From positions 1 to 64,000 of the forward strand of contig JAETNT010000018.1 in assembly GCA_021772025.1 (NCBI GenBank): 64,000 bases of DNA, read 5' to 3'. This stretch comes from Enterocloster bolteae. Its GTDB lineage: Bacteria > Bacillota > Clostridia > Lachnospirales > Lachnospiraceae. The notes below the pieces were generated by a model. The model worked only from the letters and a program-made list of their open reading frames with translations. It was not told the DNA's origin and ran no database searches. Numbering within the stretch: the first letter of the stretch is position 1; each line of letters begins with the position of its first letter. The position numbers and the translations under genes were made by a program. Positions 7,931-16,451 of this stretch are shown here, one piece after another.

Positions 7931-9676
7931 ATGTTAAAAACACTTTCACATTACATCGGGGAGTACAAAAAGGATTCGATCCTGACTCCTGTGTTTGCGG
8001 CACTCGAAGTATTGATGGAAATTCTGATTCCCTTTGTCACGGCATCGATCATCGACAAAGGAATTGAAGCGGGTGATATGCAGAAGGTCTGTCTGTATGG
8101 CGTCATCATGCTTATACTGGCGTCACTTGGTCTGTTTTTCGGGATTCAGGCAGGACGTTACGGGGCATCGGCTGCTTCCGGTTTTGCCTGTAATCTACGT
8201 GAGGGAATGTACGAAAATATCCAGACATTTTCTTTTTCCAATATTGACAAATACAGTACGGCCGGACTGGTCACACGGATGACGACGGATGTGACAAACC
8301 TGCAGAATGCTTACCAGATGATCTTGCGGATCGCGGTCCGCTCGCCGTTGATGCTGATATGCAGCATGGCCATGTGCTTTATGATTAACGTGCGGCTCAG
8401 CCTTATTTTTCTGGCGGCCCTGATCGCCCTTGCCTGTGTCCTGATTACCATTATGTGTAAAGCCATGCCGGTCTTTCAACATGTGTTCAGCAAATATGAC
8501 GATCTGAACGCCAGTGTCCAGGAAAACGTATCCGGTATCCGTGTAGCCAAAGCATTTGTGCGTGAGGAGTATGAAAATGAAAAATTCAGAAAAGCAGCGG
8601 AAAATTTGTATCGGCTGTTTGTAAAAGCCGAGTCAATCCTGGCGTTTAATAATCCGGTCATGATGCTGATTGTGTATGGCTGTATCATCGCATTGTCCTG
8701 GTTTGGAGCACATTCCATTGTGGGCGGATCCATGACAACAGGCAGCCTGACTTCGTTGTTCAGCTATGTCTTAAGCATGATGATGTCGCTGATGATGCTT
8801 TCCATGATTTTCGTCATGGTGTCTATGAGTACAGCCAGCACAAAAAGGATTGCGGAAGTGCTGAACGAAAAGGCGGACCTGTCAGGGCCCAAAGAGGCAG
8901 ACAGGGTGATCCCGGACGGAAGCATCGATTTTCACCATGTCAGCTTTTCTTATAAACAGGGATGCGGTGAAGATACGCTGCATGATATTGATATCCATAT
9001 TGAAGCAGGGGAGACGATCGGTATCATAGGAGGAACCGGATGCGGAAAATCAAGCCTTGTCAATCTGATCAGCAGGCTCTATGACGTGACAGAGGGCTGT
9101 GTATGTGTAGGCGGAAAAGATGTCCGTACCTACGATATGGAAGTGCTGAGAGAGCAGGTAGCGGTAGTGCTTCAGAAGAATGTACTGTTTTCCGGCACGA
9201 TTCTGGATAATCTTAGGTGGGGCAGGGAGGATGCAACACCGGAGGAATGCAGGGAAGTATGCAGACAGGCGTGTGCGGATGAGTTTATTGAACTGCTTCC
9301 GGACAAATATGATACCTGGATTGAACAGGGAGGAAGCAATGTATCCGGCGGGCAGAGACAGCGGCTCTGTATTGCCCGTGCGCTGCTGAAAGAGCCTAAA
9401 ATCCTGATACTGGACGATTCCACCAGTGCAGTGGACACGGCCACGGACGCAAAGATCCGGAAAGCATTTGCTGTAAAGATTCCCGGAACGACAAAGTTGA
9501 TCATTTCCCAGCGTATCTCCAGCATACAGGACGCCGACCGTATCCTGGTTCTGGAGGACGGCAAGGTAAGCGGATTCGACACCCATGAAAACCTGCTGAG
9601 TTCCAATCTGCTCTATCGTGAGATTTATGAAGCACAGATGCAGGGCAGCGGTGATTTTGACCATGGAGATGATTGA
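7931..9676 (+). CDS. ABC exporter subunit, degenerate-site half
   Basis: This 581-residue half-transporter has an N-terminal six-helix membrane domain and a C-terminal nucleotide-binding domain. Walker A is GGTGCGKS near residue 367, the signature VSGGQRQR near 470, and Walker B ILDDSTSAVD near 493. The catalytic Glu after Walker B is Asp, as in the degenerate-site half of heterodimeric exporters such as BmrC/BmrD and TM287/288. ATG at 7931 has AAGGATGG upstream; earlier in-frame starts (7907 TTG, 7919 ATG) are less well placed. It is paired with the next gene and likely exports drugs or peptides from the cytoplasm. The substrate is not visible from sequence. Confidence 0.92.
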   Translation: MLKTLSHYIGEYKKDSILTPVFAALEVLMEILIPFVTASIIDKGIEAGDMQKVCLYGVIMLILASLGLFFGIQAGRYGASAASGFACNLREGMYENIQTFSFSNIDKYSTAGLVTRMTTDVTNLQNAYQMILRIAVRSPLMLICSMAMCFMINVRLSLIFLAALIALACVLITIMCKAMPVFQHVFSKYDDLNASVQENVSGIRVAKAFVREEYENEKFRKAAENLYRLFVKAESILAFNNPVMMLIVYGCIIALSWFGAHSIVGGSMTTGSLTSLFSYVLSMMMSLMMLSMIFVMVSMSTASTKRIAEVLNEKADLSGPKEADRVIPDGSIDFHHVSFSYKQGCGEDTLHDIDIHIEAGETIGIIGGTGCGKSSLVNLISRLYDVTEGCVCVGGKDVRTYDMEVLREQVAVVLQKNVLFSGTILDNLRWGREDATPEECREVCRQACADEFIELLPDKYDTWIEQGGSNVSGGQRQRLCIARALLKEPKILILDDSTSAVDTATDAKIRKAFAVKIPGTTKLIISQRISSIQDADRILVLEDGKVSGFDTHENLLSSNLLYREIYEAQMQGSGDFDHGDD

Positions 9677-9692
9677 AAGGAGAGTAGAAACT

Positions 9693-11594
9693 ATGTCTGA
9701 AAAAAGTAGAATGAAACCTGCAGGAAGGAAAGGAGCAGAGCCGCTGGCAGTGATGAAACGTCTTCTGTCCTATGTGCTGAAGAACTATAAATTTTCCTGT
9801 CTGGCTGTACTGGCAGGGATCGCTGTATCTGCCCTGACCACACTTTGCGCCACATTGTTCATGCAGAGCCTGATTGATGATTATATCATCCCTCTGACAA
9901 AAGCGGCAGTTCCAGATTATATGCCCCTGGCACAGGCGCTCATGTCGCTGGCCGTACTGCTCGCGGCGGGCATCCTGTGCGCTTATGGTTATAACCGTAT
10001 CATGGTAAATGTCAGCCAGGGAACAATGAAAAGAATCCGTATAGAAGCATTTACCAATATGGAATCCCTCCCCATCCGGTATTTTGACACCCATGCCCAT
10101 GGAGACATCATGTCCGTCTACACCAACGACATTGATACGCTGCGCCAGCTCATCAGCCAGAGCATGCCGCAGCTTGTTAATTCCGGCATCACCCTGGCAT
10201 CCACATTTGTCAGCATGATTGTCCTGGACATTCCTCTGACGGCGGTCTCCCTTATGGTAGCTGCAGTCATGCTTTTTATGACTTCAAAGCTCAGCGGCCT
10301 GTCAGCAGGTTATTTTATAAAGCAGCAGAAAGATCTGGGGGCGGTAAACGGATACATTGAAGAAATGATGGAAGGGCAGAAGGTAGTTAAGGTATTCTGC
10401 CATGAGGAAAAAAGCCTGGAACAATTCCGGAAACTGAACCGGCAGCTCCGTGAAAGCGCCAACAATGCCAACCGGATCGCAAACATTACCATGCCGGTCA
10501 ATGCGAACCTGGGCAATATCAGCTATGTGCTGTGCGCTGTGATGGGAGGCCTGCTTGCCCTGAACGGTCATGCAAACCTCACCATAGGAACACTGGTTGC
10601 TTTCCTGAATCTGAATAAGAGCTTTACGCAGCCCATTACACAGATCAGCCAGCAGGTCAGCAGTGTTGTCATGGCAGCAGCAGGTGCAGAGCGTGTATTT
10701 AACCTTATGGACCAGAAGCCGGAGCCGGATGAAGGATATGTAGAGCTTGTGAATGTAAGGGAAGAGGAAGACGGTACTCTGACAGAATCCGATGAAAAAA
10801 CAGGAATGTGGGCCTGGAAGCACCCGCATAAGGCTGACGGAACGATTACCTATGTGAAACTGGAAGGGGATGTAACCTTTGACGGTGTTGACTTTGGATA
10901 TGATGACAAAAAGATTGTCCTGCATGACATAAAAATGTTTGCAACGCCCGGACAGAAGATTGCTTTTGTAGGCAGTACCGGAGCCGGAAAGACGACGATT
11001 ACCAATCTGATCAACCGCTTCTATGACATCCAGGACGGAAAGATCCGTTATGACGGCATCAATATCAACAAGATAAAGAAAGCGGATCTGCGCCACAGCC
11101 TTGGCATGGTGCTGCAGGATACCCATCTGTTTACCGGAACGGTAATGGATAATATCCGGTACGGAAGACTGGACGCCACAGATGAGGAATGTATCGCAGC
11201 GGCAAAACTGGCAAATGCACACGGCTTTATCAGACGGCTTCCGGAAGGATATCAGACCATACTGAGCGGTGACGGGGCAAATTTGAGCCAGGGGCAGCGC
11301 CAGCTTCTTGCCATTGCCCGTGCTGCTGTGGCAGACCCTCCGGTGCTGATTTTAGATGAAGCCACATCTTCCATCGATACCCGTACAGAAACACTGGTGC
11401 AGAAGGGGATGGATGCCCTGATGAAAGGGCGCACGTCATTTGTGATCGCGCATCGTCTGTCCACGGTACGGAATGCCGACTGCATCATGGTCATGGAACA
11501 GGGGCGGATCATAGAGCGTGGTACCCATGAGGAACTGATGGAACAAAACGGAAAATACTATCAGCTTTACACCGGAAATGCTGTCAATGCATAA
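9693..11594 (+). CDS. ABC exporter subunit, catalytic half
   Basis: This is the 633-residue partner of the preceding subunit. Walker A is GSTGAGKT near residue 426, the signature LSQGQRQL near 530, and Walker B LILDEATSSID has the normal Glu. An acidic insertion (NVREEEDGTLTESDEKTG) lies between the membrane and nucleotide domains, as seen in BmrD-like proteins. ATG at 9693 has AAAGGAGAG 8 bases upstream and starts 17 bases after the stop of the first subunit, so the two are co-translated. The consensus and degenerate halves fit a heterodimer. Confidence 0.92.
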   Translation: MSEKSRMKPAGRKGAEPLAVMKRLLSYVLKNYKFSCLAVLAGIAVSALTTLCATLFMQSLIDDYIIPLTKAAVPDYMPLAQALMSLAVLLAAGILCAYGYNRIMVNVSQGTMKRIRIEAFTNMESLPIRYFDTHAHGDIMSVYTNDIDTLRQLISQSMPQLVNSGITLASTFVSMIVLDIPLTAVSLMVAAVMLFMTSKLSGLSAGYFIKQQKDLGAVNGYIEEMMEGQKVVKVFCHEEKSLEQFRKLNRQLRESANNANRIANITMPVNANLGNISYVLCAVMGGLLALNGHANLTIGTLVAFLNLNKSFTQPITQISQQVSSVVMAAAGAERVFNLMDQKPEPDEGYVELVNVREEEDGTLTESDEKTGMWAWKHPHKADGTITYVKLEGDVTFDGVDFGYDDKKIVLHDIKMFATPGQKIAFVGSTGAGKTTITNLINRFYDIQDGKIRYDGININKIKKADLRHSLGMVLQDTHLFTGTVMDNIRYGRLDATDEECIAAAKLANAHGFIRRLPEGYQTILSGDGANLSQGQRQLLAIARAAVADPPVLILDEATSSIDTRTETLVQKGMDALMKGRTSFVIAHRLSTVRNADCIMVMEQGRIIERGTHEELMEQNGKYYQLYTGNAVNA

Positions 11595-11647
11595 ATCGGC
11601 GGCCGGTTTTGCTATCTGTACAAAATCATTCTTGTCCACTGAGGGTA

Positions 11648-12007
11648 TTATTTCATTAATCCCCTTTTCTTAGCGTAGTCACACATGAAGAAAACAAATG
11701 CCAATATCAACATTATAAAGATAGACAATATATCCCATACATCAAGAACAGGCTCCTCTGTCATTTTCGATAGTATTATATTGACGATAATCCCTCTTTT
11801 CCCCAATATAATACTTGGAAAAGATATGCCCCATGCAAAAACAATGGAACTGACCGGAATTAGCGACCATGTTAAATTGCCGGATATTGCGATATTGCAA
11901 ATAAGACATACTATAATTCCTATCAAAGGTGTTACCGAAAATAGAATAGAAATAATCACATTCTTTGCCATGTTATTTTCATCTTTTCTTTTTTGTATAT
12001 TTTTCAC
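11648..12007 (-). CDS. Small membrane protein, unknown
   Basis: This open frame of 119 residues has three clear hydrophobic segments (IISILFSVTPLIGIIVCLI, a middle one around SLIPVSSIVFAWGI, and IFIMLILAFVFFM) and a basic C-terminus. There is no recognised domain. The frame opens with GTG at 12007, with an in-frame ATG at 11971; neither has a good ribosome site. It faces away from the HH-motif protein gene. The hydrophobicity pattern argues for a real gene, but the start is uncertain. A role as membrane-bound immunity protein for that neighbour is possible but unsupported. Confidence 0.45.
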   Translation of the reverse strand: MKNIQKRKDENNMAKNVIISILFSVTPLIGIIVCLICNIAISGNLTWSLIPVSSIVFAWGISFPSIILGKRGIIVNIILSKMTEEPVLDVWDILSIFIMLILAFVFFMCDYAKKRGLMK

Positions 12008-12111
12008 ACGAACCAGCAGTTGAATCTTCGCAAGGCTGAACTGTTACCATTGAAATATCGACGGATATCGCTTAAACTAAAAGCAGAAGAAAGCATGGAG
12101 GTGACAAACAA

Positions 12112-12561
12112 ATGAATCAAAAGGCGGAAAAAGAGGCAAAAGTTTTTAAGCCCATGGCAGGAACAGCGCAGGCAGCAAAAGTAATAGGAAATCAGGCGGT
12201 ATTACAGCAGATGAGAGTGGTGCAGATGGCCCAGGATCATCATGTGATACCCAGAGAATTAAAAGAACTATGCAATAGGAAATATAGCGGAGGATATGAT
12301 TATTTGTTTGGAAATCTCACGGTATCTCTTGAATATCATATAGGAAGCCACCCAAATTATACAGCGGCAGTCAAAACTGCGCTGGAATATATTGATGATG
12401 ATGCTCGAGCTGTGCAATTTGCTCAAAACCTTGCTGGCTATTTAAAAGGATTTCAGGGGCTGGATATGAATAAGTTTGAATTTTCAGATATTCAACATCT
12501 GATTCCGCCAGCTGCAGATCGAACTGATTTAAGATGGATGAACTACGGACGGAGCCATTGA
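12112..12561 (+). CDS. Small HH-motif nuclease-like protein
   Basis: This 149-residue protein has two parts. Residues about 15-45 contain IGNQAVLQQMRVVQM, which resembles the GNQAV-type leader in front of DUF4157 and other cargo of extracellular contractile injection systems. From residue 43 DHHVIPREL is followed by YLFGNLTVSLEYHIGSHPNY, the pattern of AHH/HNH-superfamily toxin nucleases (HH...N...L...H...H..Y). Both assignments rest on motif resemblance only. GGAGGTGAC lies 6 bases before the ATG. It has no signal peptide. No injection-system structural genes are in the window. Other possibilities are a stand-alone toxin or a phage HNH-type protein. Confidence 0.65.
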   Translation: MNQKAEKEAKVFKPMAGTAQAAKVIGNQAVLQQMRVVQMAQDHHVIPRELKELCNRKYSGGYDYLFGNLTVSLEYHIGSHPNYTAAVKTALEYIDDDARAVQFAQNLAGYLKGFQGLDMNKFEFSDIQHLIPPAADRTDLRWMNYGRSH

Positions 12562-12584
12562 GAAATGAAACCTCTGAAATTGTG

Positions 12585-12633
12585 AAAAAGCAGAGGCTGA
12601 TAGAAAAGAATATCTATCGGCCCCTGCTTTTTT
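12585..12633. terminator. Bidirectional terminator
   Basis: AAAAAGCAG (12585-12593) pairs with CTGCTTTTTT (12624-12633), with further pairing inside. The flanking A and T runs allow termination of both the HH-motif gene (plus) and the XRE gene (minus). Confidence 0.75.
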
Positions 12634-12655
12634 ATACAATAAAACCAGAGAATGC

Positions 12656-13018
12656 TTACAAAGCCTTGCTATTTAATCCGAAATGGGATGATTTTTCCTT
12701 TTTTCTTGAGTTGCTCCTAATAAATAATTTCCCCTGCTCAATAAACAAATCTTTTTGCTCTTCAGTCAGAGAATGAAATATCTGCAGAAGCTTCTGATCC
12801 CGGTAATCAGACTGGGAATCGGATTGGTGATTTAATAAAAAGTCGGTAGAGACACAAAAATACCGGGCAATTTTTTTTAGTATCTCAAAATCGGGTTCTC
12901 TGTTATTGCGGACATAGTTTCCCAGAGCGCTTGCAGAGATACTTAATTCCTCTGCAAGCTGTTTCTGACTTATATCATGTTCTTCCAGCAACTCTCTTAA
13001 AACATCCCCAAATTTCAT
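12656..13018 (-). CDS. XRE-family regulator
   Basis: This 120-residue protein has an N-terminal helix-turn-helix of the XRE/Cro type (residues about 6-60: ISQKQLAEELSISASALGNYVRNNREP). A charged C-terminal helical region (SLTEEQKDLFIEQGKLFI) probably mediates dimerisation. The weak ribosome site AAAGGA lies before ATG 13018. It is transcribed away from the polysaccharide operon, and the shared intergenic region contains an 11-bp perfect inverted repeat. It may therefore regulate itself and the operon, but this is inferred from position only. Confidence 0.85.
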   Translation of the reverse strand: MKFGDVLRELLEEHDISQKQLAEELSISASALGNYVRNNREPDFEILKKIARYFCVSTDFLLNHQSDSQSDYRDQKLLQIFHSLTEEQKDLFIEQGKLFIRSNSRKKEKSSHFGLNSKAL

Positions 13019-13127
13019 GCCAGCTTACATTCCTTTCGTCTTGCCTCAGTACCCTTAGCAAAAAGGGCACAAACAGCTCAATTATCCCGCTCTTACCAGA
13101 TAGGGAAGGTGTGTTTTATTTATTGAA

Positions 13128-13156
13128 TTTTATAATACAAAGGGGGTATTATAAAA
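13128..13156. promoter_or_regulatory. Inverted repeat between xre and pel genes
   Basis: TTTTATAATAC (13128-13138) and GTATTATAAAA (13146-13156) are perfect 11-bp complements around a 7-base spacer. The repeat ends 22 bases before the pel -35 box. It contains TATAAT-like sequence on both strands, so it could be an operator, part of the divergent xre promoter, or both. Confidence 0.6.
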
Positions 13157-13178
13157 AGTGAAAAAGAAACATATCGAA

Positions 13179-13207
13179 TTGACATAATTCATATTGAATG
13201 ATATACT
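13179..13207 (+). promoter_or_regulatory. Promoter of the Pel/polysaccharide operon
   Basis: TTGACA (13179-13184), a 17-base spacer and TATACT (13202-13207) form a near-consensus sigma-A promoter. The predicted start near 13214 leaves a leader of about 90 bases, with a small hairpin (GGCT TTAT AGCC) and no recognisable c-di-GMP riboswitch. Confidence 0.8.
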
Positions 13208-13304
13208 GTTTCTACTGATAAGCTGGCTTTATAGCCGGAGAAAAAGCACCTTAGGGGATCCCACTATATGCAAAAAATACGGCAAAAGGAGATACAATAA
13301 ATCA

Positions 13305-15482
13305 ATGAACATATTGCTGGCAGGCGGAAGCAGCAGGATCATGGATGCCATGATTAATAAATTAAATAAAGGCGGTCATAAAGTGTATCTTTTAACCGGC
13401 CAAAAAGGGAAAAAAGGCTCTTATAAGTGGGCGCTGGAAAGATACAATTTTCTTTATGACGATGATAATGTGATACATATTATAGAAAGCGTAAAGCCCG
13501 ACATTATATTGTTCATGGGAGCTTACGACACCAATTTTGACTGGACGAAGGGAAGGCAGGAATCCGTTAGGTATGCTTCGGGGCTGATTAATCTCCTGTC
13601 AATCTGCTCTCTGATGGAGAACGGACGTTTTGTTTATTTGTCCTCCCAGGAGGTATACGGAGGAAGCTATGGCAGTCATGTCCGGGAGGAGGAGGCGGTA
13701 TCGCCTAAAAATTATAAGGCTATGGCTATAGCCCAGGGAGAAGAGATTTGCAGAAACTACAGTAAGCTCCAGGGGATCCAAACCGTGATTCTGCGCCCGG
13801 AGCGTATCTATCACATTCCCTGGAAGGGACAGGAGGAAGACAACCCCTGCTTTAGAATGTGCCTGGAAGCGGTGAGAGAGGGAAAGATCTCTGCTAACGA
13901 GAAGCATGTATTTTCTATGATCTATCTAAATGATGCCATAGAACTGATATATAAAGTGATGATTGAAAAAGAAATCAAACACTCCTGCTATAATCTTTCC
14001 TCTATGGAGGAAATCAACGAACTGCAGCTTGCAGAAATAATTAAAAAGGAGATGGGCCCCGGAATCAGCATTGCAGATAATACCATGGGGGAGAGCAGGC
14101 GGCTGATCCTGAATGGGAACCGGTATAGAGAAGAGTTTGGCCAGAAAATTTTTGTTCATTACCAGGAAGGAGTAAAAAAGACAGCTCAGTTTATAAAGAA
14201 AAACAAGGAATCTTTCATAACTGCCGGGGATGCAGGAGGAGGATGGTTCGGCCGTGTGCGGCACAGCATGGATGTTCTGCTGAGAACCGCAGTACCTTAT
14301 ATTGAAAATCTGGTATGCTTTTTTCTTTTTTTTATGCTGAATAACCAGACAGCCGGCAGTCAGTATTTTGAACGGCTGGATTTTTATCTTCTCTATGTAT
14401 TGCTGTTTGCCACGGTGCACGGCCAACAGCAGGCTGTTTTTTCAGCTTTGCTGGCAGTAACAGGATATTGCTTTCATCAGATGTATGGGCGATCAGGCTT
14501 TGAGGTACTGCTAGATTACAACACCTATGTGTGGATGGCTCAGTTATTTATTGTCGGAATGGTAGTAGGATATATGCGGGATCGCCTGTATCAGGTGAGG
14601 GACGAGAAGGATGAGGAACTCCGCTATGTCAATGAGAAGCTGGAGGGTATCGCAGATATTAATGACAGCAATGTTAGGATGAAGCACGGTTTTGAGGCGC
14701 AGCTGGTAAATCAGAAGGACAGCCTGGGCAAAATTTATGAAATCACCTCCAGCCTGGAGAAATATGAACCAGAGGAGATGCTGTTCTATGCCGCACAGGT
14801 GCTGGGGACGTTGATGGACAGTAAGGATGTGGCCATTTATACGGTTGCAAATAAGGATTATGCCAGACTGTTTTCCTCTACATCCGCCGAGGCAAGGAAA
14901 CTGGGAAGCTCCGTCAAGTATACGGATATGACGGAATTGTACGGAGAACTAAGAGAAAAGAGAGTATTTATCAACAAGACGCTGACGGACGGGCTTCCTC
15001 TGATGGCATGCGCCGTATACGCAGAGGAAGAAATGCAGCTGATTCTGATGATTTGGGGAATCCCGTGGCAGCGCATGACACTGGCGGAGGCCAACCGGCT
15101 GACTATTATAGGAACTCTGATCCAGAATGCCTCATTGAGGGCTAACCGCTATATGGAAAGCCTCAGGAGCCAGCGCTATGTGGGAGACACACAGGTACTG
15201 AAGGAAGAAGCATTTACCCGCCTGGTAAAGGTGTTCTTTGAAGCTCGTGATAAGGGGCTTACAGAATGTACTCTTTTAGAGATTGTGACAGAAGATAAAA
15301 AATATGAGCAGGCAGTTTTGACTCTGGGAAAAAGCATCCGCCAGACAGATTATATGGGGACGCTGGGAGACGGAAAGCTGTATATACTTCTCTCCAATAC
15401 TGATAAAGAAAATGCCTGGAGTGTTATAGAACGCTTTCAGAATGCAGGTTATAGCAGCTTGCTCAAGGAGGAGATGGTATGA
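13305..15482 (+). CDS. pelD: SDR-PelD fusion, c-di-GMP receptor of Pel synthesis
   Basis: This 725-residue protein opens the operon. Residues 1-305 are an extended-SDR (NAD-epimerase-like) domain with a loose Rossmann start (LLAGGSSRIMDAM) and YLSSQEVYGG, but position +4 after the expected active-site Tyr is Ala, not Lys (NYKAMA), so epimerase activity is doubtful. Four membrane segments (about 330-440), a coiled coil, a GAF-like domain (about 500-600) and a GGDEF-like domain follow. The last has R679-Q-T-D682 five residues before degenerate GDGKL, the classic RxxD inhibitory-site layout that binds c-di-GMP in PelD. In Pel systems PelD binds c-di-GMP and activates PelF. ATG 13305 has AAGGAG 13 bases upstream; the upstream frame to 13194 lies within the promoter. 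The stop overlaps pelE by 4 bases. Confidence 0.88.
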   Translation: MNILLAGGSSRIMDAMINKLNKGGHKVYLLTGQKGKKGSYKWALERYNFLYDDDNVIHIIESVKPDIILFMGAYDTNFDWTKGRQESVRYASGLINLLSICSLMENGRFVYLSSQEVYGGSYGSHVREEEAVSPKNYKAMAIAQGEEICRNYSKLQGIQTVILRPERIYHIPWKGQEEDNPCFRMCLEAVREGKISANEKHVFSMIYLNDAIELIYKVMIEKEIKHSCYNLSSMEEINELQLAEIIKKEMGPGISIADNTMGESRRLILNGNRYREEFGQKIFVHYQEGVKKTAQFIKKNKESFITAGDAGGGWFGRVRHSMDVLLRTAVPYIENLVCFFLFFMLNNQTAGSQYFERLDFYLLYVLLFATVHGQQQAVFSALLAVTGYCFHQMYGRSGFEVLLDYNTYVWMAQLFIVGMVVGYMRDRLYQVRDEKDEELRYVNEKLEGIADINDSNVRMKHGFEAQLVNQKDSLGKIYEITSSLEKYEPEEMLFYAAQVLGTLMDSKDVAIYTVANKDYARLFSSTSAEARKLGSSVKYTDMTELYGELREKRVFINKTLTDGLPLMACAVYAEEEMQLILMIWGIPWQRMTLAEANRLTIIGTLIQNASLRANRYMESLRSQRYVGDTQVLKEEAFTRLVKVFFEARDKGLTECTLLEIVTEDKKYEQAVLTLGKSIRQTDYMGTLGDGKLYILLSNTDKENAWSVIERFQNAGYSSLLKEEMV

Positions 15483-16438
15483 CGCTGACCTATGAAGAAA
15501 AGCTTTTCCTGCTTCTTTTGCTCCTGAACTTTTTGGCGGCGGTTATCTATCTTTTGGCAGGTATTTTTATAGTAGTGCCTGTAACCGCCCGCAAAAAAGA
15601 GGGAGAAGAAGAGATGCTCCGTGATAACAGAAGGGCTTATTTGCTGCGGTTTTTCGTAATGATATTGTGTCCGGTAGTGGGCCCTCTGTTCTTTTTTGTA
15701 TCTTATCTGCTGTATCTGACTATATTCAGATTTCGGGTTAACCTGGAAGACGTAACTTTTAGCAAAGACAGGGTAAGAACTCAGCAGAAAGCAGATGAAG
15801 ACCGGGAGAGGAATGTAATTCCTGTAGAAGAGGCCATTGCAGTTAATGACAGGAAGAGTCTTCGAATGGCCATGATGAATATCATCAGAGGAGAGATGGA
15901 TGATTCTCTGGCATCCATTGCTCTGGCTCTGGACGCAGAAGATTCAGAGTCGGCCCATTATGCAGCTTCTGTCCTCAGCAGCAAATTAAATGAATTCCGC
16001 ATCAACGTCCAGAAACTATATGGACAGTTTAAAGAGGAGGCAGAGGAACAGACAGAGTGTGAGGAGATGCTTCTGGATTATATGAACAATGTTTTAAGAC
16101 AGAATATCTTTACGGAATTGGAGCAGAACCGGTTTGTAAAAATCATGGATGAAGCGGCAGAGGCATTTTATAAAAAGAATGCTTCCGGAATGACAGAGCA
16201 GCAGTACGAGAGCTTGTGCCTTCGGCTGCTGGAAATACAGGATTTCGAAAATTCGGAAAAATGGTGTCAGAGATTATCCGATCAGTATCCGGATCAACTG
16301 TCCTCTTATACCTGTAAACTAAAATTATACTTTACAACAAAAGACAGGACGGCTTTTTTTCAGACTCTTGATGCCCTGAAGAAATCGGATGTGGTAATCA
16401 ACAGAGAGACGCTGGATATGGTGCGAATTTTTGGCTGA
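15479..16438 (+). CDS. pelE: PelE-like membrane scaffold
   Basis: This 319-residue protein has two N-terminal membrane helices (LFLLLLLLNFLAAVIYLLAG, and a second near FFVMILCPVVGPLFF), then a soluble, helical TPR-like region rich in Glu and Leu. That is the layout of PelE, which joins PelD and PelG in the inner-membrane synthase complex. It overlaps pelD by ATGA and runs into the next gene. Identification rests on order and topology more than on sequence motifs. Confidence 0.8.
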   Translation: MTLTYEEKLFLLLLLLNFLAAVIYLLAGIFIVVPVTARKKEGEEEMLRDNRRAYLLRFFVMILCPVVGPLFFFVSYLLYLTIFRFRVNLEDVTFSKDRVRTQQKADEDRERNVIPVEEAIAVNDRKSLRMAMMNIIRGEMDDSLASIALALDAEDSESAHYAASVLSSKLNEFRINVQKLYGQFKEEAEEQTECEEMLLDYMNNVLRQNIFTELEQNRFVKIMDEAAEAFYKKNASGMTEQQYESLCLRLLEIQDFENSEKWCQRLSDQYPDQLSSYTCKLKLYFTTKDRTAFFQTLDALKKSDVVINRETLDMVRIFG

Positions 16439-16451
16439 GAAAGGGATGCGA

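Noticed and set aside
10302-11222. Long minus-strand open frame inside the second ABC subunit
   Set aside because: It is antisense to a well-conserved exporter, with low-quality, Cys/His-rich composition typical of shadow frames.
13214-13304. c-di-GMP riboswitch in the pel leader
   Set aside because: The leader lacks the conserved GEMM-type blocks and is probably too short; only a 4-bp hairpin is seen.
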